From Flavobacterium sp. (GTDB lineage Bacteria; Bacteroidota; Bacteroidia; Flavobacteriales; Flavobacteriaceae): a stretch of 36,971 nucleotides of DNA. The translations under genes were made by a program, and so were the position numbers. Location: the NCBI GenBank assembly GCA_014377455.1, contig JACMPO010000125.1, forward strand, positions 1-36,971, given 5' to 3'. The notes beneath the pieces are model-generated. The model was given only the letters and a program-made list of their open reading frames with translations, did not search any database and was not told where the DNA came from. Positions 1-7,789 of this stretch are shown here, piece after piece. Every line of letters begins with the position of its first letter. Position 1 is the first letter of the stretch.

Positions 1-5
1 TGGCA

Positions 6-1058
6 TTAATAGATTGATTTTACAACGGCTTTTTCAGATTCTTTTCTGGTGCCATCAAAACCATCCACACCCGAAACTGTGGTATATTTTAGCACGTATT
101 TTTTGCCAGGATTCATTCGTTGATACACACTTTGGCACATTAATGTTGCTTCGTGAAACCCACACAGAATTAACTTTAATTTCCCAGGATAAGTATTGAC
201 ATCGCCAATGCCATAAATTCCCTCAATATTAGTTTGATAATCCAACGAATTATTAACTTTTATAGCATTTTTTTCAATTTCCAACCCCCAATTTGCTATA
301 GCACCAAGTTTAGGAGTTAATCCAAAAAGCGGAATAAAATAATCTGTTTTTATGGTTCTGTGGGCACCATTTTCTTCAATGTCTATAGATTCTAATTTTT
401 CGTCACCTTTTACGCCAACTACTTCTGCTGGAGTAATTAATTGTATTTTTCCAATAGCTTTTAATTCCTGAACTTTTTCTACCGAATCTAATGCACCTCT
501 AAACTCGTTTCTTCGATGAATTAAAGTTACCTCGGATGCAACATTTGATAAAAAAATACTCCAATCCAGCGCAGAATCACCACCACCAGCAATTACAATT
601 TTTTTGTCACGAAATAATTCAGGGTTTTTTACAAAATATTCAACGCCTTTATCTTCATAAAATTCAATGTCTTCAATTAAAGGTTTTCTGGGTTCAAAAC
701 TTCCTAAACCACCTGCAATTGCAACCGCGTTAGCATGGTGTTTTGTACCTTTATTAGTAGTCACAATAAAAGTTCCATCTTCAAGTTTATCTATTGTTTC
801 GGCATTTTCGTTTAAAGTAAATCCAGGCTGAAACTGTTTTATTTGTTCCATGAGGTTGGTTACTAAATCTCCTGCCAAAACTTCTGGAAATCCGGGAATA
901 TCAAATATGGGTTTCTTAGGATACAATTCAGATAATTGACCACCAGGTTGCGGTAAGGCATCGATTATATGACATTTTAATTTTAATAATCCAGCTTCAA
1001 AAACTGTAAAAAGACCTGTTGGTCCAGCACCAATTATTAGGATATCGGTTTCTATCAT
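6..1058 (-). CDS. Ferredoxin-NADP+ reductase, thioredoxin-reductase-like type (YumC/FNR2 family)
   Basis: A 350-residue FAD/NAD(P)-dependent oxidoreductase expected to pass electrons between NADPH and ferredoxin in the cytoplasm. The FAD-binding GAGPTG loop is at residues 10-15, a second dinucleotide fold begins with GGGDSALDW at 158-166, and the C-terminal FAD-contact motif GIGDV is at 283-287. The CxxC redox pair of true thioredoxin reductases is absent, and the ends match the YumC/Chlorobium FNR type. The length is normal for that family (about 330-350). It lies downstream of nifU-like and mrp genes on the same strand, which fits a supply of electrons to iron-sulfur metabolism, although 186 bases separate it from nifU and hold a structured element. 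The family assignment is firm; the physiological partner is inferred. Confidence 0.88.
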   Translation of the reverse strand: MIETDILIIGAGPTGLFTVFEAGLLKLKCHIIDALPQPGGQLSELYPKKPIFDIPGFPEVLAGDLVTNLMEQIKQFQPGFTLNENAETIDKLEDGTFIVTTNKGTKHHANAVAIAGGLGSFEPRKPLIEDIEFYEDKGVEYFVKNPELFRDKKIVIAGGGDSALDWSIFLSNVASEVTLIHRRNEFRGALDSVEKVQELKAIGKIQLITPAEVVGVKGDEKLESIDIEENGAHRTIKTDYFIPLFGLTPKLGAIANWGLEIEKNAIKVNNSLDYQTNIEGIYGIGDVNTYPGKLKLILCGFHEATLMCQSVYQRMNPGKKYVLKYTTVSGVDGFDGTRKESEKAVVKSIY

Positions 1059-1059
1059 T

Positions 1060-1100
1060 TTTTAAAAAAGTTTAAAAGTTTAAAAGTTAAAAGGTTTAGA
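1060..1100. repeat. Short AT-rich tandem repeat (AAAAGTTTA-like units)
   Basis: Just upstream of the ferredoxin reductase start, units of about 9 bases resembling AAAAGTTTA recur three to four times with small changes. Low-complexity AAGTTTAA or TCTAAAAG runs are common between genes in Flavobacteriaceae. No function is claimed. Confidence 0.5.
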
Positions 1101-1153
1101 ATAAAAATGCTAATCAATTAAAATTTTTCTTTTTATAGGTTTAATATGCGTTA

Positions 1154-1237
1154 GGGATTGAGCCGTCATCCTTTTATGAAACGCTAGTGGAATAAAAGAT
1201 AAAGGTGAAAGCCCGACCGTTTTTCACGGTAACGCCC
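1154..1237 (+). ncRNA. Structured intergenic element resembling Flavo-1 RNA
   Basis: The stretch runs from a GGGATTGAG block through CATCCTTTTAT, a loop, ATAAAAGATA and a GCCCGACC block. CTTTTAT (1171-1177) pairs perfectly with ATAAAAG (1192-1198). GGG (1154-1156) can pair with CCC (1212-1214). A second hairpin ACCGT/ACGGT closes at 1216-1230. The order 'GATTGA - CATCCTTTT - AAAAGATA - GCCCGACC' is what I remember of the recurrent Flavobacteria intergenic element described as Flavo-1. It is much richer in GC than the surrounding sequence. It lies antisense to, and upstream of, the ferredoxin reductase gene. The family name is from memory; the pairing is visible. Confidence 0.5.
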
Positions 1238-1244
1238 AAATAAA

Positions 1245-1484
1245 TTATAGTACATTTATCACACTTTCTATTTGTGGCGCATATTTTTTTATAGTCGTTT
1301 CTACTCCTGCTTTCAGCGTCATTTGATTGACGCTACAACCTGTACAAGCGCCTTCAAAACGAACTTTTACATGTTTTTCATCGTCAATAGAAACAAGTGA
1401 GATGTCTCCTCCATCTGAATTTAAAAAAGGGCGAATTTCTTCAAGCGCTTTTTCGATGTTTAGTGTTAATTCTTCGTGAGTCAT
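1245..1484 (-). CDS. NifU-like C-terminal domain iron-sulfur scaffold
   Basis: A 79-residue protein consisting of a single NifU C-terminal domain. The cluster-binding CTGC motif is at residues 47-50, preceded by the characteristic NSDGGD segment at 22-27. Such single-domain proteins (Nfu type) carry a 4Fe-4S cluster between subunits of a dimer and hand it to client enzymes. The gene sits 76 bases downstream of the mrp/apbC gene on the same strand, so the two probably form one iron-sulfur assembly or trafficking unit. It lacks the IscU-like and ferredoxin domains of full NifU, as expected for this type. Confidence 0.88.
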   Translation of the reverse strand: MTHEELTLNIEKALEEIRPFLNSDGGDISLVSIDDEKHVKVRFEGACTGCSVNQMTLKAGVETTIKKYAPQIESVINVL

Positions 1485-1519
1485 AATTTAGATTTTAAGA
1501 TTTTAAGATTTTTCGGATT

Positions 1520-1549
1520 GTTAGATTCTTTAAAATCTGATAATCTAAC
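1520..1549. repeat. 8-bp inverted repeat between mrp and nifU-like genes
   Basis: GTTAGATT (1520-1527) and AATCTAAC (1542-1549) are perfect complements around a 14-base loop, inside a low-complexity AGATTTTA-rich spacer. No T-run follows on the gene strand, so it is not a clear terminator. It could be a processing or attenuating hairpin, or part of the usual simple-sequence spacer. Confidence 0.4.
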
Positions 1550-1560
1550 GGTCTAAAAGT

Positions 1561-2691
1561 CTATTTTTTTACTGCTGAACAACCAGCCATGGTAGTAATT
1601 TTTATAGCTTCGGTTGGTGCCAAATTTTCATTTCGTTTTACCGTTTCCTCTACCACATTTCTTGTAATTTTTTCATACACTGATTCTACAATTGATCCTG
1701 TTTGTAAGGCAGCAGGACGACCAAAGTCGCCAGCTTCACGAATGCCTTGCACTAAAGGGATTTCACCAAGAAAAGGAACATTTAAATCATTTGCTAAATT
1801 TTTTGCACCTTCTTGTCCAAAAATATAATATTTATTATTTGGCAATTCTTCTGGAGTGAAATACGCCATGTTTTCGATAATTCCTAAAACGGGAACATTT
1901 ATAGCATCAGATAAAAACATCGAAACTCCTTTTTTAGCATCGGCTAGGGCAACAACTTGTGGCGTGCTCACAATTACTGCTCCAGTTATGGGTAACGATT
2001 GCATAATAGAAAGATGAATATCGCCAGTTCCTGGTGGCAAATCGATTAACATAAAATCTAATTCTCCCCAATCGGCATCAAAAATCATTTGGTTTAAAGC
2101 TTTGGAAGCCATTGGTCCACGCCAAATAACAGCTTGACTGGGTGCTGTAAAAAATCCTATCGAAAGTAATTTTACTTCATAACTTTCAATGGGTTTCATC
2201 TTTGATTTTCCATCAACAGTAATCGATATTGGCTTTTCGGTTTCAACGTCAAACATTATGGGCATACTTGGACCATAAATATCAGCATCGAGAACCCCAA
2301 CCGAAAACCCCATTTTGGCTAAAGTCACTGCTAAATTTGCAGTAACTGTTGATTTTCCAACACCGCCTTTGCCTGAGGCAATTGCAATTATATTTTTTAT
2401 TCCTGGAATTTGCTTGCCTTTAATCTCGTTTGGATTTTCTTTTGCTTCGACCTTAATATTAACTTTTACAGTAGCGGTAGTAGAAAATTGATTGTGAATT
2501 AATTTTTTAATATCGTCTTCGGCACGTTTTTTTATATGCATTGCAGGAGTAGAAATTAATAAATCAACGGTAACCTCATCCCCAAAAATAAGAACATTTT
2601 TTACTGCGCCACTTTCTACCATATTTTTTCCTTCGCCAGCAATGGTAATAGTTTCGAGTGCTTTTAGAATTTCTTTTCTGTCTAATTTCAT
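1561..2691 (-). CDS. Mrp/ApbC/NBP35-type P-loop ATPase, iron-sulfur cluster carrier
   Basis: A 376-residue protein with an N-terminal MIP18/DUF59 domain (about 1-80) and a Mrp NTPase domain. The signature loop GKGGVGKS is at residues 107-114, DADIYGPSM follows at about 139, and IDLPPGTGD lies further on. Members bind and transfer 4Fe-4S clusters in an ATP-dependent way in the cytoplasm. The length fits the DUF59-Mrp fusion usual in Bacteroidota. The C-terminus ends with a single-cysteine MAGCSAV segment rather than an obvious CxxC. It is first in a same-strand pair with the nifU-like gene. A TATATTTG -7 box (read as CAAATATA at 2743-2750) lies about 50 bases upstream of the start. Confidence 0.92.
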   Translation of the reverse strand: MKLDRKEILKALETITIAGEGKNMVESGAVKNVLIFGDEVTVDLLISTPAMHIKKRAEDDIKKLIHNQFSTTATVKVNIKVEAKENPNEIKGKQIPGIKNIIAIASGKGGVGKSTVTANLAVTLAKMGFSVGVLDADIYGPSMPIMFDVETEKPISITVDGKSKMKPIESYEVKLLSIGFFTAPSQAVIWRGPMASKALNQMIFDADWGELDFMLIDLPPGTGDIHLSIMQSLPITGAVIVSTPQVVALADAKKGVSMFLSDAINVPVLGIIENMAYFTPEELPNNKYYIFGQEGAKNLANDLNVPFLGEIPLVQGIREAGDFGRPAALQTGSIVESVYEKITRNVVEETVKRNENLAPTEAIKITTMAGCSAVKK

Positions 2692-2742
2692 TTGTTGTAA
2701 TTTCTATTTTCAGTCATTTTTATTTAAACTGATTTTAGATTG

Positions 2743-2750
2743 CAAATATA
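2743..2750 (-). promoter_or_regulatory. Bacteroidota -7 box for mrp
   Basis: The minus strand reads TATATTTG, an exact match to TAnnTTTG, about 52 bases before the mrp start codon. No convincing -33 TTG element is seen at the usual distance. Confidence 0.55.
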
Positions 2751-2858
2751 CTAAGAAGTTTACAGGTTTTAATGGGAATGCTTTTAAAGTTTATATAGAC
2801 AAATTATAAAGTTTTGTTAGAAATTTTATAAAAATAATTATAAAATTATATTTACTAA

Positions 2859-3194
2859 TTAATGAAAAACTTTAGGTGTCCAAAATACTTTATCAAAGTT
2901 AACTATTTGATTGTTTTTGACCTCTACACCTTCATTTTCTAGCAATTGTTGCATCAAGTTTGAACCATCAAAATGCATTTTACCAGTCAATAATCCATTT
3001 CTGTTTACTACTCTGTGCGCTGGAACATCTTCTAAATTATGAGAAGCATTCATAGCCCAACCCACCATTCGAGCTGATTTTGCAGTTCCTAAAGCTTTGG
3101 CAATTGCACCATAAGAGGTTACTTTTCCGTACGGAATTTGCCGTACAATTTCATAAACACGTTCAAAGAAATTTGAATTTTCTTGATTTGACAT
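2859..3194 (-). CDS. Alkyltransferase-like (ATL) protein, MGMT fold without acceptor cysteine
   Basis: A 111-residue protein with the DNA-binding domain of O6-alkylguanine-DNA alkyltransferase. The winged-helix part is clear (VYEIVRQIPYGKVTSYGAIA at about 13-32, ARMVGWAMNA at 41-50). At the active site, where methyltransferases have PCHR, this protein has PAHR (58-61), so Ala59 replaces the alkyl-accepting cysteine. Proteins of this kind bind O6-alkylguanine without repairing it and pass the lesion to nucleotide excision repair. The start codon shares one base with the stop codon of the upstream LysE-type gene (TAATG), so the two are probably translationally coupled. It should not be annotated as an active methyltransferase. 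Confidence 0.9.
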   Translation of the reverse strand: MSNQENSNFFERVYEIVRQIPYGKVTSYGAIAKALGTAKSARMVGWAMNASHNLEDVPAHRVVNRNGLLTGKMHFDGSNLMQQLLENEGVEVKNNQIVNFDKVFWTPKVFH

Positions 3195-3835
3195 TACTGA
3201 TTTATATAATATTTTACAACATGAATAAGAGTAAAAAGGGCTACAACACCTGTAATAGTACCAATAATTTTATTCATATTAGCTACAAAAAAATCAGTTT
3301 TAGATTTCATTTTATTAAAAAAAACGACATATAGGTAGAAAATCAAAAATGATCCAGCAACAACCCCGAAAACAAAACTATAGATGGGAAAAGCATTAAA
3401 AGTGAATAGTCCAAATGAGGCTAAAGTTATGCTAATTAATACATAATAGGGAATTGGAAAAAAATTTATGGCAGCAATTATCGTACCCATAAAAAATCTA
3501 CTTCGTTTGCTTTTAACTCTTAATTCACCAGACTTTAGAACGATAGTTTTTTTTGCAAATACTAAAAAATAGAAAGATAAAACAGTAAAAACTGCAAGTC
3601 CTATTTCTCTAAAAACAAGCATGACTTCTTTATGATAGTCAATATACTCAGCAAATATAACTGAAATGTAGGTTTGAAAATAGATTATAGTCAAAGCTCC
3701 AAGAACAAAAAACATAGCCTGTTTTTTACCTTCAGTCAAACTTATTTTGGTAGCTGTCATATTTATTAAACCTGGAGGAAAAACTCCCACAACAGCTGCT
3801 AAAAACCCAAAAAGAAATGGTTGCAAAACAGACAT
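3194..3835 (-). CDS. LysE-family translocator (membrane exporter)
   Basis: A 213-residue, strongly hydrophobic protein with about six membrane segments. Its N-terminal FPPGLINM segment (residues 19-26) matches the PGP-type signature of LysE/RhtB exporters. Members export amino acids or related small molecules across the inner membrane; the substrate cannot be told from sequence. The length is typical (about 200-215). Its stop codon overlaps the start of the alkyltransferase-like gene by one base, a coupling with no obvious functional logic. Its start is 43 bases from the trmB stop on the same strand. Confidence 0.85.
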   Translation of the reverse strand: MSVLQPFLFGFLAAVVGVFPPGLINMTATKISLTEGKKQAMFFVLGALTIIYFQTYISVIFAEYIDYHKEVMLVFREIGLAVFTVLSFYFLVFAKKTIVLKSGELRVKSKRSRFFMGTIIAAINFFPIPYYVLISITLASFGLFTFNAFPIYSFVFGVVAGSFLIFYLYVVFFNKMKSKTDFFVANMNKIIGTITGVVALFTLIHVVKYYINQ

Positions 3836-3878
3836 TTAATAATGCTTTGATAAAAAATTATTTCTTTAAAAAAATAGA

Positions 3879-4553
3879 TTATTTTATTGTAAAACGAATG
3901 TACGTAATTGCTTTGTTAATTTCCAAATATTGTTTTTCATAAAATGTTTGAAAATCAGTCACTTCTTTTGGCGCACCTTCATTTTTATAAACATTGTGGT
4001 TTGCATACAAAACTTCGTGACCTTCCCCATGAAGCAATCCAAGAGTGTAACCGTGCATAAATTCGCTGTCGGTTTTAAGGTTGACAATCCCGTTTGGTTT
4101 TAGTATTTTTTTATATAATTGTAAAAACTCTGAATTTGTCATTCGATGTTTTGTTCGTTTATATTTTATTTGTGGATCTGGAAATGTTATCCAAATTTCG
4201 CTAATTTCATTTAGACCAAAAATATCTTCGATTAGTTCAATTTGAGTTCTTACAAAAGCCACATTTTGCATATTATTTTCGACTGCAGTTTTAGCACCAC
4301 GCCAAAATCGTGCTCCTTTTACATCAATTCCAATGTAGTTGCAATTCGGGTTTCGTTCTGCTAAACCTACTGTATATTCGCCTTTACCACAACCCAGCTC
4401 TACAATTATTGGATTATTATTTTTGAAAAAATCGGAATTCCATTTTCCTTTTAATGTAAATAATGAGGTTACAACTTCTTCCCGAGTAGGTTGAAAAACG
4501 TTAGTAAACGTTTCGTTTTCCCGAAATCGGATTAATTTATTTTTACTTCCCAC
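3879..4553 (-). CDS. trmB: tRNA (guanine-N7-)-methyltransferase TrmB
   Basis: A 224-residue SAM-dependent methyltransferase that makes m7G46 in the variable loop of tRNAs. The SAM-binding motif VELGCGKGEYT is at 51-61, GIDVKGARFWRGA spans about 75-87, and the family signature FPDPQIKYKRTKHR is at 124-137. The length and start match bacterial TrmB. It is divergent from the glycosyltransferase gene across about 210 bases. A TAGTTTTG -7 box on the minus strand lies at 4574-4581, very close to the start codon, so the mRNA leader would be short. Confidence 0.94.
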   Translation of the reverse strand: MGSKNKLIRFRENETFTNVFQPTREEVVTSLFTLKGKWNSDFFKNNNPIIVELGCGKGEYTVGLAERNPNCNYIGIDVKGARFWRGAKTAVENNMQNVAFVRTQIELIEDIFGLNEISEIWITFPDPQIKYKRTKHRMTNSEFLQLYKKILKPNGIVNLKTDSEFMHGYTLGLLHGEGHEVLYANHNVYKNEGAPKEVTDFQTFYEKQYLEINKAITYIRFTIK

Positions 4554-4573
4554 GACTAAATTTAATGTTTTGG

Positions 4574-4581
4574 CAAAACTA
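4574..4581 (-). promoter_or_regulatory. Bacteroidota -7 box for trmB
   Basis: The minus strand reads TAGTTTTG (TAnnTTTG exact), about 20 bases before the trmB start. The predicted transcript would have a leader of only around 15 bases. Confidence 0.5.
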
Positions 4582-4767
4582 AGGAAATATAAACTACATA
4601 CTATTATCTTATCTTTACTTTTATTTCTAGGAACAAATGGTCAGTTTGTATCTATAAAGGCAATTCCTGCTATTCGTTGCAATTTTTTATAAAACCAAAA
4701 AGTTTTATAAAAAGATTTCCACTACTATCAGGGTTAATTAACATTCCATTTTATTATTTAACAAGGC

Positions 4768-5820
4768 ATGAAAAATATTTTAGTAACACCACTAAACTGG
4801 GGATTAGGTCATGCAACACGATGTATCCCAATAATAAATGCGCTAATAGATCATGGTTTTTCACCCATTATTGCTTCTGACGGAAACGCTTTAGTTTTAC
4901 TTAAAAAAGAATTTCCAAATTTGACTGTATTAGAATTGCCTTCCTACCACATTGAGTATGCAAAGAAAGCATCAAACTTTAAATGGAAATTATTTAAAAA
5001 CAGTCCTAAAACAATCAATGCAATTTATGAGGAAAAAAAAATTGTTAAAAAATGGATTACCCAATATAATTTGGCTGGGATAATTTCCGATAACCGATTG
5101 GGCGTGTATAGCAAAAAAATCCCATCTGTTTTTATCACGCATCAATTGACTGTTCTCTCTGGTAAAACTACTTGGATTTCGAGCAAAATACATCAGTATT
5201 TTATTAAAAAATTTAAGGAATGTTGGGTTCCCGACACAAAAGATATACCAAATCTTACTGGAAAACTAGGACACTTACTATCTACAAATTTGAATATAAA
5301 ATATATTGGCGTTTTGAGTAGGTTAAAAAAACAACCGATTCCACAAGTTTATAATTTAATGGTTTTACTTTCAGGACCCGAGCCACAAAGAACTTTGCTT
5401 GAAGAAAAACTGATTTTAGAATTAAAAAATTATCACGATAAAGTAGTTTTAATAAAGGGTATAGTGGAACAAGAACAAAAAACAGAACAAAAAGGAAACA
5501 TTACGTTTTATAATTATATGCAAACGAAGCAACTTGAAAAAACGTTTAACGAAAGTGAATTAGTGCTCTGCCGATCGGGATATACAACGGTTATGGATAT
5601 ATCTAAATTAGAAAAAAAAGCTTTTTTTATACCAACTCCGGGACAATTTGAGCAAGAATATTTAGCAAAAAAATTAAAAAAACAAGGATTAGTTCCAATG
5701 GCAAAACAAGACAAATTCACAATCGATGATTTATTGGCAGTTCCACTTTACCGCGGATTACCAAATTTGGAATATAATGTAAATTGGTTGGAATTATTTA
5801 GACTTTTCGAGGGTGAATGA
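4768..5820 (+). CDS. Glycosyltransferase of the MurG-like (GT-B) type
   Basis: A 350-residue protein with an N-terminal nucleotide-sugar transferase fold opening with LNWGLGHATRC (8-18), a glycine-rich loop like that of MurG and related GT28-like proteins. The C-terminal half carries SGPEPQR and a CRSGYTTVMD segment matching the donor-binding region of GT-B enzymes. It probably adds a sugar to a lipid or surface glycan at the inner face of the membrane, but donor and acceptor are unknown. It is not MurG itself, since no cell-wall cluster is nearby. Its 3' end overlaps the convergent histidine kinase gene by 27 bases. The start ATG follows an AT-rich region without a Shine-Dalgarno sequence. 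Confidence 0.8.
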   Translation: MKNILVTPLNWGLGHATRCIPIINALIDHGFSPIIASDGNALVLLKKEFPNLTVLELPSYHIEYAKKASNFKWKLFKNSPKTINAIYEEKKIVKKWITQYNLAGIISDNRLGVYSKKIPSVFITHQLTVLSGKTTWISSKIHQYFIKKFKECWVPDTKDIPNLTGKLGHLLSTNLNIKYIGVLSRLKKQPIPQVYNLMVLLSGPEPQRTLLEEKLILELKNYHDKVVLIKGIVEQEQKTEQKGNITFYNYMQTKQLEKTFNESELVLCRSGYTTVMDISKLEKKAFFIPTPGQFEQEYLAKKLKKQGLVPMAKQDKFTIDDLLAVPLYRGLPNLEYNVNWLELFRLFEGE

Positions 5821-6840
5821 AAATTCGGAACCTTTACCGAATTCACTTTTTATGAATATTTTTTCCTCATGACCTTCTATAATATGTTTTACAATAGAAA
5901 GTCCTAAACCACTACCACCTTCTGTTCGCGAGCCACTTTTATCTACTCTAAAAAACCGTTCAAAAAGTCGTGGAATGTATTGTTTTTCTATTCCTTCTCC
6001 GTTATCTTGAACTCGCACTATAATTTTATTGTCAATTAAATCATCTACGGAGACTTCTGTTGTACCGTTTTCTTTGCCATATTTGATAGAATTCATTGTA
6101 AGATTTGTGACAACTTGTTCAATTTTCTCTTTGTCGGCATTCACATAAATAGGTTTGCTATACCTACGGTCAAACATTAAAATAATGTTTTTTTTATCTG
6201 CTTGCATTTCTAACAAATCAAAAACATTTTGAATTAATTCAATGATATTAAACGAAGAATATTCTAAATTTAAATCACCCATTTCGAGTTTAGAAATCAT
6301 ATCTAAATCCTCAACAATATAAATGAGTCTTTCAACTCCTTTCTCAGCTCGTTCAAGATATTTTTTTCGTAAATTTTTATCGCTCATCGCTCCATCAAGT
6401 AATGTAGATAAATATCCTTGAACTGTAAAAAGCGGTGTTTTTAATTCGTGAGATACGTTGCCTAAAAACTCTCGACGATATTCTTCTCTTACTTTTAAAG
6501 TTTCGATTTCGAGTTTTTTGTCGGTAGCAAATTTTTTAACTTCTTGAGTAAGTGTTGCCATATCTGTAGTAATAGGCTGGCTTCGCAATGTTGTAGAGTC
6601 TAAAAGTGAAACATCGTCGTATATTTTTTTAACCCTGCGGTAAATAAAATGTTCTACACGATATTGTATGACAAAAAAAGAAAAAATTAAAATTATTAGA
6701 GCAAATAGCAAGCAAAATTGCCAGGAGAATATAAAAAAAGCAAACAGTAATGCACCAACAAGACTTGTAGAAAAAAGCGTAATGTAAAGCGATGATTTTA
6801 CTGCAAACCGATATGTTTTTTTGAAACTTAAATTAGTCAT
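5794..6840 (-). CDS. Sensor histidine kinase, PhoR-like
   Basis: A 348-residue membrane kinase. Two adjacent hydrophobic segments (about 17-38 and 43-60) with almost no periplasmic loop are followed by a HAMP-like linker, then HisKA with the phospho-acceptor H131 in FLGNVSHELKTP. The HATPase domain has N-box NSIKYG (250-255), G1 DNGEG (279-283) and G2 GGSGLGLSIV (308-317). The lack of a periplasmic sensor domain resembles PhoR-type kinases that sense through a partner. It lies 52 bases downstream of its response regulator gene on the same strand, so the two form an operon. Its 3' end overlaps the convergent glycosyltransferase gene. Confidence 0.9.
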   Translation of the reverse strand: MTNLSFKKTYRFAVKSSLYITLFSTSLVGALLFAFFIFSWQFCLLFALIILIFSFFVIQYRVEHFIYRRVKKIYDDVSLLDSTTLRSQPITTDMATLTQEVKKFATDKKLEIETLKVREEYRREFLGNVSHELKTPLFTVQGYLSTLLDGAMSDKNLRKKYLERAEKGVERLIYIVEDLDMISKLEMGDLNLEYSSFNIIELIQNVFDLLEMQADKKNIILMFDRRYSKPIYVNADKEKIEQVVTNLTMNSIKYGKENGTTEVSVDDLIDNKIIVRVQDNGEGIEKQYIPRLFERFFRVDKSGSRTEGGSGLGLSIVKHIIEGHEEKIFIKSEFGKGSEFSFTLEKSK

Positions 6841-6892
6841 TTTTCTTTATAAACTTTTAAGAAACTAAAGGTATAATAATAGTATTAAATTA

Positions 6893-7576
6893 TTACACTT
6901 CAAACTTATAGCCGACACCTTTGATGGTTTTAAAAAGTTCTTCGCCTATTTTTTCACGAAGTTTTCTAATGTGTACATCGATGGTTCTACCACCAACTAT
7001 TACTTCGTTTCCCCACACTTTATCGAGTATTTCTTCCCGTTTAAATACTTTTCCGGGTTTTGATGCTAACAAATAAAACAATTCAAATTCTTTTCGTGGG
7101 AGTACAATTTCTCTATCTTCCATAATAATTTTATACTCTTCTCGATTGATAATAATGCCACCTACATTTAAATTTTCTGACGAAGGAGTATCTTCTTTCA
7201 ATCTGCGAAGCAAAGCTTTTACCTTACTTACTAATAATTTAGGTTTTATTGGTTTTGGAATATAATCGTCTGCTCCAGCATCGAAACCTGCTACTTGTGA
7301 ATAATCTTCACTTCGAGCAGTTAAAAAAGTGATTATTGTGTTTTTTAATTCGGGTATTTTTCGAATGTTTTCGCAGGCTTCCATGCCATCCATTTCGGGC
7401 ATCATTACATCCATAATTATTAAATGAGGATGTTCTTTTTTTGCAATTGCAATTGCTTCTTTTCCATTGCTAGCTGTAACAATTTTATAACCTTCTTGAG
7501 CCAAGTTATAGCCAACAATTTCTAAGATATCTTGCTCGTCGTCAACCAATAAAATTTTAATTTCTTTTTTTTTCAT
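6893..7576 (-). CDS. OmpR/PhoB-family response regulator
   Basis: A 227-residue regulator with a receiver domain (acidic pair D12-D13, phospho-acceptor D56 in IIMDVMMPEMDG, K108) and a C-terminal winged-helix domain ending in TIKGVGYKFEV. I chose the ATG at 7574-7576, which gives MKKKEIKILLVDDE, because this matches the family better than the ATG three codons upstream (7583-7585). PhoB-type regulators bind DNA as tandem dimers on direct repeats spaced 11 bp. Such repeats occur about 3.2 kb away at 10798-10830. It is divergent from the broken TonB receptor gene, which suggests that it controls this outer-membrane block; phosphate as the signal is a guess from the family. Confidence 0.9.
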   Translation of the reverse strand: MKKKEIKILLVDDEQDILEIVGYNLAQEGYKIVTASNGKEAIAIAKKEHPHLIIMDVMMPEMDGMEACENIRKIPELKNTIITFLTARSEDYSQVAGFDAGADDYIPKPIKPKLLVSKVKALLRRLKEDTPSSENLNVGGIIINREEYKIIMEDREIVLPRKEFELFYLLASKPGKVFKREEILDKVWGNEVIVGGRTIDVHIRKLREKIGEELFKTIKGVGYKFEV

Positions 7577-7740
7577 AAAGCACAATTAAGTTACTATTTG
7601 CAATTGTAAATATAAGGCAATTCGATTGCACAATAAAGATTAAAATTATCTTAACTATTATTTAATCTTAAATGATTTTCCAAAACATTGAGTTTACATT
7701 TTAATGATTTTAAGAAAATACTAGAACAAGAGTAGTGCTA

Positions 7741-7748
7741 TACTTTTG
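7741..7748 (+). promoter_or_regulatory. Bacteroidota -7 box upstream of the TonB receptor gene
   Basis: TACTTTTG matches TAnnTTTG exactly, 41 bases before the receptor ATG. No good -33 TTG is present, which suggests dependence on an activator; the divergent PhoB-like regulator is the obvious candidate. Confidence 0.55.
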
Positions 7749-7789
7749 CACTAATAAATTTTGAGTAATCTCAACAAACATTAAAACTC

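Noticed and set aside
4677..4880. Plus-strand open frame upstream of the glycosyltransferase
   Set aside because: It overlaps the glycosyltransferase start in another frame and resembles no protein; it is probably spacer read by chance.
7640..7690. Pho-box-like repeats before the TonB receptor
   Set aside because: TCTTAA occurs twice 17 bases apart, but the spacing is not 11 bp and does not match the array at 10798-10830.
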